In this document: positions 1 through 9,325 of the stretch, one piece after another
Layout: each line of letters starts with the position of its first letter
How positions within the stretch are numbered: the first letter of the stretch is position 1
Assembly (NCBI GenBank): GCA_964545205.1
Contig: CAZJFH010000026.1
Location: forward strand, 1-57,080
Length of the DNA stretch: 57,080 bases
Origin: CAZJFH01 sp964545205
GTDB lineage: Bacteria; Pseudomonadota; Alphaproteobacteria; Rhodospirillales; Magnetospirillaceae
Direction: 5' to 3'
Program-made: the position numbers and the translations under genes
The notes under the pieces: generated by a model
What the model was told of the DNA's origin: nothing
The model's input: only the letters and a program-made list of their open reading frames with translations
Databases searched by the model: none

Positions 1-505
<505 letters not shown>

Positions 506-667
506 CCTCCGCCGTGGGATGCAACGGCGCGGCTTTCGAAGGTCGTGTCCGAAGGTCCGGGGCTACGGCTTCGGGCAGATTCGCCGGCCGGGTAGTGGTT
601 TCGCGGGCCGCAGCGGCGAGATGATCGGGCGTGCGATGTTCCGGTGATCCCAGTCGGTGCGAGCGTC

Positions 668-859
668 ATGTTCCGAACCTACAAGACCCTGTTCTGCCCG
701 AAATGCCGCCACGACGTCGAGCACCGGCTTGGCCGCGCGACGGACGGTCGCGCCCTGCTGCAGTGCGCGCAATGCCTGCGCGCCAACCGGGTCGACATCA
801 GCTATCATCGCCTGCTCGCCAACGTGCTGCGCCAGCGCGACCGCCTGCCGGGACCGTGA
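668..859 (+). CDS. Small zinc-ribbon-like protein, function unknown
   Basis: A 63-residue protein with two CxxC pairs, FCPKCRHD near the start and QCAQCLRAN about 20 residues later, typical of a one-knuckle zinc ribbon. The rest is basic (LLANVLRQRDRL). I chose the ATG at 668 because the protein then begins directly before the ribbon; an in-frame ATG at 644 adds eight residues with no recognisable content. It lies between divergent purM and the DUF2066 operon, 70 bases ahead of the latter's ATG, so it may be the first gene of that transcript. No assignable function. Confidence 0.55.
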   Translation: MFRTYKTLFCPKCRHDVEHRLGRATDGRALLQCAQCLRANRVDISYHRLLANVLRQRDRLPGP

Positions 860-929
860 GCCGAAGGATGAGTTTTCCTGGCGGCCGGATTGTGGTCTGA
901 TGACGGCCGTCATCACAGATCGGACCATC

Positions 930-2045
930 ATGCGCCTGTTCACAGTCCTTGCCGCCGTCTCGCTGCTGCTCGCCGCCGTGCCGGCGCGGGCGCAGGACGG
1001 CGCCTATACCGTCACCGGCGTCGGCGTCGACGTCACCGCCGAGAACGCCGTCAAGGCGCGCGAGAAGGCGATCCTCGACGCCCCGCGCGAGGCCTACCGG
1101 CGGCTGATGCAGCGGCTGGTGCCCGCCGCCGAGCAGGACCGCATCCCCCAGCCCTCGGACATGGAGCTCGACGCCCTGGTCCGCGACGTCCAGGTCGAGC
1201 AGGAGAAGGCGTCGTCGGTGCGCTACATCGCCAGCTTCACCGTGCGCTTCAAGCCCGACGCGGTGCGCGGCGTGCTGGAGAGCATCGACGTGCCCTTCGT
1301 CGAGGACAAGCGGGCGCCGCTGGTGGTGCTGCCCGTCTACGTCACCGAGGACCGCACGCTGCTGTGGGACGATCCCAATCCCTGGCGCCAGGCCTGGGCG
1401 CGCTACGCCAGCGACGGCCTGGTGCCGTTCGTGGTGCCGCTGGGCGAACTCGCGGACCTGATGGCGGTCACCGCCGAGCAGGCCACCGCACACGATCCCG
1501 TCGCCCTGAAGGCGATCGCCGAGCGCTACGGCGCCGCCGACGTGCTGGTCGCGGTGGCGACGCTGTCGCCGGGTCCGGACGGCAGCCAGGTGGTCGACGT
1601 CGAGACCCACGGCTTCGGGCCGACCGCCCCGGCCGGCGGCAGCCATCACGTCGACGGCCGGCCCGGCGAGGCGGCCGAGGCGCTGTTCCGCAGCGCGGCC
1701 GCCGACGTGGCGGCGCAGCTCTCGGAGACCTACAAGCAGAAATCGGTCGCCGGCGGCGGCGCCGCGGCCGGCGGTCCCGGCGGCCAGGTGCCGGCCCTGG
1801 TGCCGCTGAACGGCATGCAGGACTGGCTGGCGGTGCGCGACCGCCTGAGCCGGCTGCCGCAGGTCAAGCGCTTCGAGGTCATCTCGCTGAACCGCCACGA
1901 GGCGGCGCTGATGCTGCATTACGCCGGCGAGCCGGCGCAGCTCGAGGCGGTGCTGACCCAGGCGGGGTTCGAACTGGCGCCGGGCGCCGGCGGCGCCTGG
2001 ACCCTGCGCCCGCCGGCGGACGTGGGCGCCGCCGCCCCGCAGTGA
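930..2045 (+). CDS. DUF2066 domain-containing secreted protein
   Basis: A 371-residue protein beginning MRLFTVLAAVSLLLAAVPARAQ, a clear Sec signal peptide with an ARA-Q cleavage site, so periplasmic. The body matches DUF2066: a YTVTGVGVDVTAENAVKARE block followed by REAYRRLMQRLVP, then a conserved RYIASFTVRFKPDAV segment. The far C-terminus (about 310-360) is a second alpha/beta repeat ending in a Pro/Ala tail. Molecular function unknown. An in-frame ATG at 900 would place ten polar residues before the signal peptide, so the ATG at 930 is preferred. The stop overlaps the next start as GTGA, indicating translational coupling with the three genes that follow. Confidence 0.85.
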   Translation: MRLFTVLAAVSLLLAAVPARAQDGAYTVTGVGVDVTAENAVKAREKAILDAPREAYRRLMQRLVPAAEQDRIPQPSDMELDALVRDVQVEQEKASSVRYIASFTVRFKPDAVRGVLESIDVPFVEDKRAPLVVLPVYVTEDRTLLWDDPNPWRQAWARYASDGLVPFVVPLGELADLMAVTAEQATAHDPVALKAIAERYGAADVLVAVATLSPGPDGSQVVDVETHGFGPTAPAGGSHHVDGRPGEAAEALFRSAAADVAAQLSETYKQKSVAGGGAAAGGPGGQVPALVPLNGMQDWLAVRDRLSRLPQVKRFEVISLNRHEAALMLHYAGEPAQLEAVLTQAGFELAPGAGGAWTLRPPADVGAAAPQ

Positions 2046-2608
2046 TCCTCGCCAATCTGCCCAACCTGCTGACGCTGGCCCGGCTGTGCTCGGTGCCGGT
2101 GATCATCTGGCTGATGGTGCAGGACCACATGACGGCGGCGTTCTGGCTGTTCGTCGCCGCCGGCATCACCGACGCGCTCGACGGCGCGCTGGCGCGGATG
2201 CTGCGCGTGCGCAGCCGGCTCGGCGCCTACATGGACCCGCTGGCCGACAAGGCGATGCTGATGAGCATCTACGTCGTGCTCGGCTGGCTGGGCCATCTGG
2301 ATAGCTGGCTCGTCATCATGATAGTGTTCCGCGACGTCGTGATCCTGGCCGGCGCGGTGCTGATGCTGTTCCTCTCCGAATACACGAAGGTCGACCCGCT
2401 CTACATCAGCAAGGTCAACACCTTCATGCAGATCGTCCTGGCCTCGGCGGTGCTGGCCCATCTCGGCCTCGACATCGTCGGCGCCGAGACGATCCGCCGG
2501 CTGGTCTACCTGACCGCGCTGACCACGGTGCTGTCGAGCCTCGCCTACCTGGTGGTCTGGGGCAGGCGGCTGGCGGTCTCGCGCGATCACACGGACCTGC
2601 GGCGGTGA
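2042..2608 (+). CDS. CDP-alcohol phosphatidyltransferase family membrane enzyme
   Basis: A 188-residue integral membrane protein that should transfer a phosphatidyl group from CDP-diacylglycerol to an alcohol acceptor. The full CDP-OH-P signature is visible at about residues 40-66: D(x2)DG(x2)AR(x8)G(x3)D(x3)D, read as DALDGALAR, then GAYMDPLADKA. Several hydrophobic helices flank it. It resembles PgsA/CLS-type enzymes, but the acceptor (glycerol-3-phosphate or other) cannot be read from sequence, so no symbol is given. Start is a GTG overlapping the previous stop (GTGA); its own stop overlaps the next GTG in the same way. Confidence 0.87.
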   Translation: MILANLPNLLTLARLCSVPVIIWLMVQDHMTAAFWLFVAAGITDALDGALARMLRVRSRLGAYMDPLADKAMLMSIYVVLGWLGHLDSWLVIMIVFRDVVILAGAVLMLFLSEYTKVDPLYISKVNTFMQIVLASAVLAHLGLDIVGAETIRRLVYLTALTTVLSSLAYLVVWGRRLAVSRDHTDLRR

Positions 2609-3672
2609 CCCGCGAATCGAAGTTCCGCTTCTGGGTCGTCGGCCTGCTGCTGTTCGCGGCGGCGCTGTGGCTGCTGCGCGGCGTGCTGCTGCCCTTCGTC
2701 GCCGGCATGGCGGTGGCCTATTTCCTCGACCCGATCGCCGACCGGCTGGAGCGCGCCGGCGCCTCGCGGATTGTCGCCACGGTGGTGATCACCATCGGCT
2801 TCGTCGTCGTGCTGGTGCTGGTGCTGGCGCTGCTGGTGCCGATGCTCCAGGGCCAGGTCGCCGCCTTCGTCGCCCGGGTGCCCGGCTATGTCGAGGGGCT
2901 GGTGACGCGGGCGCAGCCGCTGCTGGCCCAGGCGCAGGACTACCTCGACCCGGAGCAGGCCGAGCGGCTGCGCGCCGCGCTGGGCGAGTTCGCCGGCACC
3001 GCGATCGCCTGGTTCGGCCGCGTGCTCAAGGACGTGCTCGCCGGCGGAGTCGCCATCGTCAACGTGCTCTCGCTGCTGTTCATCACGCCGGTGGTCACCT
3101 TCTACTTCCTGCGCGACTGGGACCGCATGGTCGCCACCGTCGACGGCTGGCTGCCGCGCCAGAGCGCCGCGACGATCCGCCTGCAGGCCGCCGAGATCGA
3201 CCGCACGCTGGCCGGCTTCCTGCGCGGCCAGGCCAGCGTCTGCCTGATGCTGGCGGCGTTCTACGGCATCGGCCTGACGCTGGTCGGCCTCGACGTCGGC
3301 ATGATCCTGGGCATCGCGGCCGGGCTGATCTCGTTCATCCCCTATGTCGGCTCGATCGCCGGATTCGTGCTCGGCGTGCTGCTGGCGGTGGCGCAGTCGC
3401 AGGAATGGGTGCTGCCGGCCCTGGTCGCCGGCGTGTTCGTGGTCGGCCAGGCGATCGAAGGCAACTTCCTGACCCCGAAGCTGGTCGGCGACAAGGTCGG
3501 GCTGCATCCGGTGTGGATCATCTTCGCGCTGCTGGCCGGCGGCTCGCTGTTCGGCTTCCTCGGCATCCTGCTGGCGGTCCCGGTGGCGGCGGTGATCGGG
3601 GTGCTGACCCGCTTCGCGCTGTCGCGCTACCTGGCGAGCCCGCTCTACGACAATTCCGGCCCGGCGGCATGA
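2605..3672 (+). CDS. AI-2E family (PerM-type) membrane transporter
   Basis: A 355-residue polytopic membrane protein of the AI-2E/PerM exporter family. Seen in order: two N-terminal helices (FWVVGLLLFAAALWLLRGVL; IVATVVITIGFVVVLVLVLA), a long amphipathic stretch (about 90-140), and the conserved C-terminal block LISFIPYVGSIAGF, GNFLTPKLVGDKVGLHPVWI and LFGFLGILLAVPVAAV. Family members have been linked to export of small solutes or AI-2, but the substrate is not predictable. GTG start overlaps the upstream stop. In many alphaproteobacteria this permease directly precedes hdaA, as it does here. Confidence 0.88.
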   Translation: MTRESKFRFWVVGLLLFAAALWLLRGVLLPFVAGMAVAYFLDPIADRLERAGASRIVATVVITIGFVVVLVLVLALLVPMLQGQVAAFVARVPGYVEGLVTRAQPLLAQAQDYLDPEQAERLRAALGEFAGTAIAWFGRVLKDVLAGGVAIVNVLSLLFITPVVTFYFLRDWDRMVATVDGWLPRQSAATIRLQAAEIDRTLAGFLRGQASVCLMLAAFYGIGLTLVGLDVGMILGIAAGLISFIPYVGSIAGFVLGVLLAVAQSQEWVLPALVAGVFVVGQAIEGNFLTPKLVGDKVGLHPVWIIFALLAGGSLFGFLGILLAVPVAAVIGVLTRFALSRYLASPLYDNSGPAA

Positions 3673-4337
3673 CGCAACTGCCCCTGGATCTCGGGCATCG
3701 CGCGGCGCTGGGCCGCGAAGACTTCCTGGTCGCCGCCAGCAACGCCGCGGCGATGGACTGGCTCGACCGCTGGCCGGCCTGGCCGGCGCCGGCGCTGGTC
3801 GTCCATGGCCCCGCGGGCTGCGGCAAGACCCATCTCGCCCATGTGTTCGCCGCCCGCGCCGAGGCGCCGGTGATCGCCGCCGCGGCGCTGACGGTCGCGG
3901 CGCCGCCGCGGCTGCTCGCCGAGGCCCGCGCCGTGGTGGTCGAGGACGCCGACCGCGGCGTCGACGAGGTGGCGCTGTTCCATCTCTACAACCTCGCCAA
4001 GGAGCACGGCGCCCATCTGCTGCTGACCGCCCGCGCCCCGACCGCGCACTGGTCGACGGCGTTGCCCGACCTGCGCTCGCGCCTGCGCTCGGTGCCCCAC
4101 GTCGCCATCCAGCCGCCGGACGACGCGCTGCTGGCCGGGCTGCTGATCAAGCTGTTCGCCGACCGTCAGCTCCGGGTGGCGCAGGAGGTGGTCGCCTATC
4201 TGCTGCCGCGCCTGGAGCGCTCGTTCGACGCCGTGCGCCGGCTGGTGGCGGCGCTCGACGCCGCCGCGCTGGCCGAGCGGCGCGAGATCACCGTGCCGCT
4301 GGCCCGGCGGGTGCTGGAGGGGCTGGGCGAGGGCTAG
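3669..4337 (+). CDS. hdaA: HdaA-type DnaA regulatory inactivator
   Basis: A 222-residue AAA+ protein of the Hda/DnaA family without a DNA-binding domain IV. The N-terminus MTQLPLDLGHR carries the QLPLDL sliding-clamp-binding peptide, followed by a P-loop-like HGPAGCGKTHLAHVF at about 45-60 and a sensor-like LPDLRSRLRS segment. With the DNA-loaded beta clamp, Hda proteins stimulate ATP hydrolysis by DnaA and limit re-initiation. The ATG overlaps the upstream stop as ATGA, so its dose is tied to a four-gene envelope operon. It ends nine bases from the convergent Crp/Fnr gene. Confidence 0.88.
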   Translation: MTQLPLDLGHRAALGREDFLVAASNAAAMDWLDRWPAWPAPALVVHGPAGCGKTHLAHVFAARAEAPVIAAAALTVAAPPRLLAEARAVVVEDADRGVDEVALFHLYNLAKEHGAHLLLTARAPTAHWSTALPDLRSRLRSVPHVAIQPPDDALLAGLLIKLFADRQLRVAQEVVAYLLPRLERSFDAVRRLVAALDAAALAERREITVPLARRVLEGLGEG

Positions 4338-4346
4338 GGGCCGCCG

Positions 4347-5048
4347 CTATTCCCCGAGGTCCTCGGCGATGTTGACCAGGCCGTGCGGTTTTCTGATCAC
4401 GATCTTCTGGCGGCCGCTCTCGATCAGGCCCGCGGACTCCCAGCCGCTCAGCGTGCGCGAGACGGTGTGCAGGGTGGCGCCGGTCATCTCGGCGATGTCC
4501 TGGCGCGAGATCGGGAAGTCGATCAGCACGCCGCCCCCTTCGAGCCGCCGGCCCGCCTGACGAGCGAGGCGCAGGACGGCGCGGGCGATGCGGCGCTCGA
4601 CGCGTTCGGTGGCGAGCTCGCGGTAGCGTTCCTGCAGCGCCTGGAAGCGCTGGCCGACGGTCTCGAGCGCGTTCATGGCGATGCGCGGATGGCGTTCCAT
4701 CAGGCCGGCGATGGTCTTGCGGTCCCATTCCAGCACCACCGCGTCCTGCACGGCGGTGGCGGTGCCCGGATAGCCCGAGCGCACGAATACCGCGGCGACC
4801 GCCAGCATCTCGCCGGGGCCGACGTAATGCACCACCACCTGGTTGCCCTCGGCGGTGATCTGCGACAGCTTCAGCCGGCCCTCGGTGACGACGAAGCAGG
4901 CGCCGGCCTCCTCGCCCTGGTCGAACAGGTCCTCGCCCTTGCCCAGCCTGCGCACCGAGGCCGCCGCCGACACGGCGCCGAGGGCGCCGGGTTCGAGGCC
5001 GGCGAAGAGCTGCGCCGAAGGCGGCACAGGCGGGCGGTTGTCGGGCAT
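4347..5048 (-). CDS. Crp/Fnr family transcription regulator (NnrR/DNR-like)
   Basis: A 233-residue regulator. The cyclic-nucleotide-like beta roll spans about 15-125 (LFAGLEPGALGAV, LFDQGEEAGACFVVTEGRLK, GEMLAVAAVFVRSGYPGTAT), then a dimer helix and a winged helix (DFPISRQDIAEMTGATLHTVSR). There is no N-terminal Fe-S cysteine cluster, so it is not FNR. The recognition helix reads HTVSR where FNR has ETISR. Absence of the Cys cluster and this helix suggest a heme/NO-responsive NnrR/DNR type, which is inference. It lies 68 bases downstream of a chemoreceptor on the same strand and may be cotranscribed. Confidence 0.88.
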   Translation of the reverse strand: MPDNRPPVPPSAQLFAGLEPGALGAVSAAASVRRLGKGEDLFDQGEEAGACFVVTEGRLKLSQITAEGNQVVVHYVGPGEMLAVAAVFVRSGYPGTATAVQDAVVLEWDRKTIAGLMERHPRIAMNALETVGQRFQALQERYRELATERVERRIARAVLRLARQAGRRLEGGGVLIDFPISRQDIAEMTGATLHTVSRTLSGWESAGLIESGRQKIVIRKPHGLVNIAEDLGE

Positions 5049-5116
5049 CCTCGTTCCTTCGGGTGGTCGCCCAAGAAGCATAGGGAGGGCGACGGCGAAG
5101 GCAAGGGCAAGGGCGG

Positions 5117-6460
5117 TCAGGCCGTGTAGGCCACCCGCACCGCGCCCCACAGCCGGCCGCGCACCCAGACCGGCGCCGCCGCGTCGCGCATCAGGCGACC
5201 GTCGTCGCTGCGGTAGGTCTGCACCAGGAACGGCCGCTCGTTGAGGGCGGCGCGGCGGCTGACGCCGTCTTCCAGCAGGCGGTTGCCGGCCGTCGGCGAA
5301 AAGCCGTGGCGGTCGACGGCGCCGCAGCCGGTGATGCGCGGGTCGAGTTCGCGGACGCGCTCGGCGATGCCGGCCAGCGCCTCGGCGACGAAGCTGCCGG
5401 CCGGGTGGCTCCAGGTGCCGTCGGAGGCCGGCCGCGGCTCGGCGTCGAGGATCGCGCGCTCGTCGAGGCGGCCGTTCTCCAGCGCCACCTCCAGCGCGCC
5501 GGAAAGCTGGCCGGCGGCGGCGATGGCGGCGTCGATGAACGGCGAGTCGACCACCTCCAGCCCCTCGACGACCACCGTCTCGATCAGGCCGTCGCTGGCC
5601 GCCAGCAGGCGTCCGGTGTGCTCGCTGGCGTCGGCGAGCAGCCGCGCCTCCTCCTCCAAGGTCTGCGTCGTCGCCGCGACCTCCTCGCGCACGACGCCGC
5701 ACTGGTCGAGATTGGTGCCCGAGGATTCGGCGATCTCGGTGACGTGGCTGCGGATCAGCTCCAGGATGGTCGTCAGGTCGTCGAAGGATTCGCCGATCGC
5801 CTCGGTGGCGGTGCGCACCCGGCCGGCGGCGGCGACGGTGCCCGCGGTCTCGTCGGCCAGGGTGCGGATGCCGTCGGTGAGGTCGCGGATCGTGCCGGTG
5901 ATGCGGTTGGTGGCGTCGGAGGTCTGGCGCGCCAGGTCCTTGACCTCGCTGGCGACCACCGCGAAGCCGCGGCCCATCTCGCCGGCGCGCGCCGCCTCGA
6001 TGGTCGCGTTGAGCGCCAGCATGCGGGTCTGACGGGCGATCGCGTCGATCTTGTCGGTGACCTCGTTGACGCGGTCCAGCCGGTCGACGACGTCGTTGAG
6101 CTTGCTGTTGATGGCGGTCACGGCTTCGGCCAGCGCGCGGATGTCGGACAGCGCCGCGACGCTGTCGGTCGAGGAGGCGATCTGCTCGTCGGCCGCCTCG
6201 GCGACCTGGTTGGCGAGCTGCGCCGCCTCGGCGATGTGGCGATTGCTCTCGTACATGGTGGCGGCGCAGTCGGCCGCCGAGGTCAACCGCCCGACCTTGA
6301 CGCCGATCCGGCTGGTCACCGCGTCGAGGTCGCAGGCGACTGTCGCCAGTTCGCTCCACAATCCGCCGACCTGCAGCGCGATCTGTTCGCCGAACGTCTC
6401 CCGCGGCGGCGAGCTCGCCGTGCCGCCGGCCTCCGGAACCTCGAGCCTTTGCTGGTGCAT
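5117..6460 (-). CDS. Soluble methyl-accepting chemotaxis protein
   Basis: A 447-residue cytosolic chemoreceptor with no transmembrane helix. Long coiled-coil helices run from about 25 to 300, with the signalling hairpin at ALNATIEAARAGEMGRGFAV and VASEVKDLARQTSDATNRI. The last 130 residues form a distinct domain with CGAVDRHGFSPTAGNRLL, ERPFLVQTYRSDDGRLMRD and RGRLWGAVRVAYTA. This C-terminal block recurs in soluble alphaproteobacterial transducers and probably senses an intracellular signal. It is not part of the chemosensory operon, which begins 2.9 kb away, and is followed by a Crp/Fnr gene. The ATG at 6460 sits behind a GGAGGG-like site. Confidence 0.9.
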   Translation of the reverse strand: MHQQRLEVPEAGGTASSPPRETFGEQIALQVGGLWSELATVACDLDAVTSRIGVKVGRLTSAADCAATMYESNRHIAEAAQLANQVAEAADEQIASSTDSVAALSDIRALAEAVTAINSKLNDVVDRLDRVNEVTDKIDAIARQTRMLALNATIEAARAGEMGRGFAVVASEVKDLARQTSDATNRITGTIRDLTDGIRTLADETAGTVAAAGRVRTATEAIGESFDDLTTILELIRSHVTEIAESSGTNLDQCGVVREEVAATTQTLEEEARLLADASEHTGRLLAASDGLIETVVVEGLEVVDSPFIDAAIAAAGQLSGALEVALENGRLDERAILDAEPRPASDGTWSHPAGSFVAEALAGIAERVRELDPRITGCGAVDRHGFSPTAGNRLLEDGVSRRAALNERPFLVQTYRSDDGRLMRDAAAPVWVRGRLWGAVRVAYTA

Positions 6461-6720
6461 CGGTTCCCTCCCAAATGGCGTTCTTTTTGTTTATCGCACC
6501 ACGGGTGGATCGGCGGCGCAAGAGAATTGCAACAATACGGAAGTAAGACCGACATGTATTGCCGCTAAGTGTGGGTCCATGCCACCCCAAAGAGCGGCGT
6601 CGTCGCGATCGCTTTTACTTGCAGCCCGCCCGCCGACGCCGCGCGCCGGGGCGATTGCTGGACAGCCGCGCGTTCCCCATGTAAAGTCCGGCAAAGGCCG
6701 ACTCGTGCAGTAGGGAACTG

Positions 6721-7119
6721 ATGCGGGAACAGGGTTCCGCCCTGGTGCGGATCGCATATCTGACGGTGGGCTGGGCCTGCGTCGGCCTGGGCGTCCTCGG
6801 CCTGGCGCTGCCGGTGCTGCCGACGACGCCGTTCCTGCTGGTCGCCGCCTGGGCCTTCGCGCGCAGCTCGCGGCGGTTCCACGACTGGCTGCTGGGGCAT
6901 CCCCGCCTCGGCGCGCCGGTGCGGGCATGGCGCGAGCACGGCGTGGTGCCGACCCGGGCCAAGGTGGTGGCGGTGGCGACGATGGTCGCCAGCCTGACCT
7001 ATCTGACGCTGTTCATCGCCGACGACTGGCGGCTGCCGCTGATCGCGGCGGTGCCGATGGCGGTGACCGCCGCCTGGCTGCTGACCCGTCCCGGCCGGGC
7101 TCCCGAAACCTCCTCCTGA
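6721..7119 (+). CDS. YbaN/DUF454 family inner-membrane protein
   Basis: A 132-residue membrane protein matching DUF454: VGWACVGLGVLGLALPVLPTT is the first helix with the characteristic GxxGxxLPxLPTTPF turn, then FARSSRRFHDWLLGHPRLG, HGVVPTRAKVVAV and a C-terminal pair of helices. The family has no established function. The ATG at 6721 is preceded by AGGGAACTG. It stands alone; the next gene starts 84 bases downstream on the same strand. Confidence 0.85.
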   Translation: MREQGSALVRIAYLTVGWACVGLGVLGLALPVLPTTPFLLVAAWAFARSSRRFHDWLLGHPRLGAPVRAWREHGVVPTRAKVVAVATMVASLTYLTLFIADDWRLPLIAAVPMAVTAAWLLTRPGRAPETSS

Positions 7120-7203
7120 TAGCCTTTCGAGCGGCCCTTTCGGCCGACTTGCCGCCCGGCGGCCCCGATGCCACGTCCCTGGTCAGGTCCAGCGGAGGCG
7201 AGC

Positions 7204-7710
7204 ATGGCGGTCCGCCGAGCGGCGAACAGCGACACCCGCGCTCCGGCACTCGCGGCGGCGCTGGCGCTGCCGGTGTTCGCCGGCGTCCTGGCCGGGGCCG
7301 TCGAGTTCGGCCGCATCCAGCATCACCGGGGCGTGGTCGAGCGATCGGTCGCGGCGGCGGCGCGGCACCTGGCCGGCGTCGCGGTCGTCGGCCAGCCGCC
7401 GGCCGATCCCTGTGGCGACCACGGCGGCGCCGGCCGCGAGGCGCGCAATCTCGCGATGTACGGCAATGTCGCCGGAACCGGCGCGCCGCTGCTGAGCTAC
7501 TGGCGCGACATCGCCGACGGCTCGATCTGCATCCAGGGCCCGATGACCATGGCGGTGCCGGCGGGAACGGGATCCCGCACGGTCCGGGTGCTGCGGCTCA
7601 CCGCCGCGGTGCCGTACCGCGCCTTCGGCTGGGCGCCGCCGCTGAACCCGCCGCCGATGACGCTCACGGCCAGCCATCAGGTTCCGCTCGTGGCGGCGAG
7701 GGAGCGGTGA
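7204..7710 (+). CDS. TadE-like pseudopilin / pilus assembly protein
   Basis: A 168-residue protein with one N-terminal transmembrane helix (APALAAALALPVFAGVLAGA) followed by VEFGRIQHHRGVVERSVAAA and ARHLAG. This is the TadE/TadG pattern of a hydrophobic helix ending in an E-F-G-R motif. The remainder is an exported domain of about 110 residues with two cysteines (PCGDHG, SICIQG). I chose the ATG at 7204 because GGAGGCGAGC stands in front of it; the ATG at 7168 adds 12 uninformative residues. No other tad/cpa genes are in the window. Confidence 0.6.
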   Translation: MAVRRAANSDTRAPALAAALALPVFAGVLAGAVEFGRIQHHRGVVERSVAAAARHLAGVAVVGQPPADPCGDHGGAGREARNLAMYGNVAGTGAPLLSYWRDIADGSICIQGPMTMAVPAGTGSRTVRVLRLTAAVPYRAFGWAPPLNPPPMTLTASHQVPLVAARER

Positions 7711-7741
7711 GGGCCGGCCGCCGCGAGGCCGCCGCGAGCGC

Positions 7742-9244
7742 CTATTCGGCGGCCTGTTCGAGGCTGTTGCCGAGCACGTGCCGCAACTGGTCCGAGCGCA
7801 CCGGCTTGTGCAGGTAGGCGAGGCCGCGGCGGCGGCCTTCGTTGAGCTGGCTCTCGCCGGTCTCGCCGGTCAGCACGATCGCCGGCACCGGGCGGCCGAG
7901 GATGGCGCGGATGCGGTCGATCACCTCGAAGCCCGACAGGTTGTTGCGCAGCCGCAGGTCCGACAGGATGATCTCCGGCTCCCATTCGTCGAGCGCGCTC
8001 ACCACGCCGGCCATGTCCTCGGCCGCGACGACGTCGCAGTCCCAGCTCTCCAGCGTCGCGCGCAGGCTTTCGAGCACCAGCAGGTCGTCGTCGATCACCA
8101 GCAGCCGGCGCCCGGCGAGGTCGACCGCCGGCGCCTCCTGCTCGTCCGCGGCCTCGCCGGCGGGGGCGGCGCAGGGCAGCATGATCGAGAACATCGAGCC
8201 GCGGCCGAGCTGCGACCGGACCTGCACCGGCAGGTCGAGCAGCCGGCAGATGCGGCGCACGATCGCCAAGCCGAGGCCGAGCCCGCGGGTGCGGTCGCGT
8301 TCAGGGTTCTCGAGCTGATGGAACTCCTCGAAGATCACGTCGAGCTGTTCCTTGGGAATGCCGAAACCGGTGTCCCAGACCTGGAGCTCGATCGCCGTGC
8401 CGCGGCGGCGGAAGGCCAGCAGCACGCGCCCGTGCCGGGTGTAGCGGATGGCGTTGGTCAGCAGGTTGCGCAGCACGCGCTCGACCAGCATCGGGTCGCT
8501 GCCGACATGGGCCCGGAACAGCCGCTGGCGCAGGCCGAGATTCTTTTCCGCGGCCTGCGGCCGCATCTCCTCGACGAGGCGCTCGCACAGCTCGTCGATG
8601 GCGAAGACCTGCCGCTTCGGCTGCACGGTGCCGGCATCCAGCGTCGAAATGTCGAGCAGCGCGTTCAGCAGCGCCTCGCCCGAGGACAGCGCCTGGCCCA
8701 GCATCTGGCCGGCCCGCTGCGGGCCGGGATCGCTGACCTGGCTCATCAGCACGCCCAGGAACAACCGCATGGCCTGGAACGGCTGGCGCAGGTCGTGGCT
8801 GGCGGCGGCCAGGAAGCGCGACTTGGCGGCGACCGCCCGTTCGGCCTCGCTCGACGACATGCCGTCCGGCTGCGCCAGCCAGACCACGACGCCGCACACC
8901 ACCGGGGCGCCGACCGGCGCGACATGCGCCGTCGGCCCGCGGCGGCCCCGGCCCGACCCCGACAGGGTCAGCGTCTCGGCGGTGCCGCAGCCGATCACCC
9001 GCCGCGCCACGGCGCGCAGGCGGCTCCAGGCGGCGTCCTGGTCGCCGGCGGCCGGCAGCGTCGCCGGGAAGCTCGGGCTGCGGGCGACCTCCCGCAACTC
9101 GCCGGAGTCCAGCAGCACGACGGGATAGGGCGCCGCCGCGCAGATCTCGGCCGCGACCGCGAGATCGCCCGACGCGATCGACGCCATCGTGTCCGCCGAT
9201 TTCGTCGCGCCGTTCGAAGAAGTCACGTGTACCGCCTTCGGCAT
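7742..9244 (-). CDS. Hybrid sensor histidine kinase with C-terminal receiver
   Basis: A 500-residue cytosolic protein. Residues 1-130 form a small PAS-like input (PYPVVLLDSGEL, VVCGVVVWLAQPDG). The H-box is FLAAASHDLRQPFQAMRLFL with His150; then N-box NLLTNAIRYTRHGR, G1 DTGFGIPKEQLD and G2 GLGLGLAIVRRI. The receiver (about 380-500) keeps its acidic pair (VIDDDLLVLES), phosphoacceptor (ILSDLRLRNN), LTGE and YLHKPV. HDxxQPF kinases with this receiver type are common in alphaproteobacteria. It is 81 bases downstream of the last gene of the chemosensory operon and may be a trailing member. Confidence 0.9.
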   Translation of the reverse strand: MPKAVHVTSSNGATKSADTMASIASGDLAVAAEICAAAPYPVVLLDSGELREVARSPSFPATLPAAGDQDAAWSRLRAVARRVIGCGTAETLTLSGSGRGRRGPTAHVAPVGAPVVCGVVVWLAQPDGMSSSEAERAVAAKSRFLAAASHDLRQPFQAMRLFLGVLMSQVSDPGPQRAGQMLGQALSSGEALLNALLDISTLDAGTVQPKRQVFAIDELCERLVEEMRPQAAEKNLGLRQRLFRAHVGSDPMLVERVLRNLLTNAIRYTRHGRVLLAFRRRGTAIELQVWDTGFGIPKEQLDVIFEEFHQLENPERDRTRGLGLGLAIVRRICRLLDLPVQVRSQLGRGSMFSIMLPCAAPAGEAADEQEAPAVDLAGRRLLVIDDDLLVLESLRATLESWDCDVVAAEDMAGVVSALDEWEPEIILSDLRLRNNLSGFEVIDRIRAILGRPVPAIVLTGETGESQLNEGRRRGLAYLHKPVRSDQLRHVLGNSLEQAAE

Positions 9245-9325
9245 GTCAGACGAGTTGTCGGCAACAAGATATGCCGCCTGGGCGGCTGTGGGAACGCTAT
9301 CGAAAGGAGTGCCTTGATAATCGGG

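Noticed and set aside
657..929. Extension of the DUF2066 frame upstream to 657
   Set aside because: The signal peptide begins at the ATG at 930, and the upstream part overlaps the zinc-ribbon gene in another frame.
3669..4337. A second DnaA
   Set aside because: It has the AAA+ part and a clamp-binding N-terminus but no DnaA DNA-binding domain IV, and its length fits HdaA.
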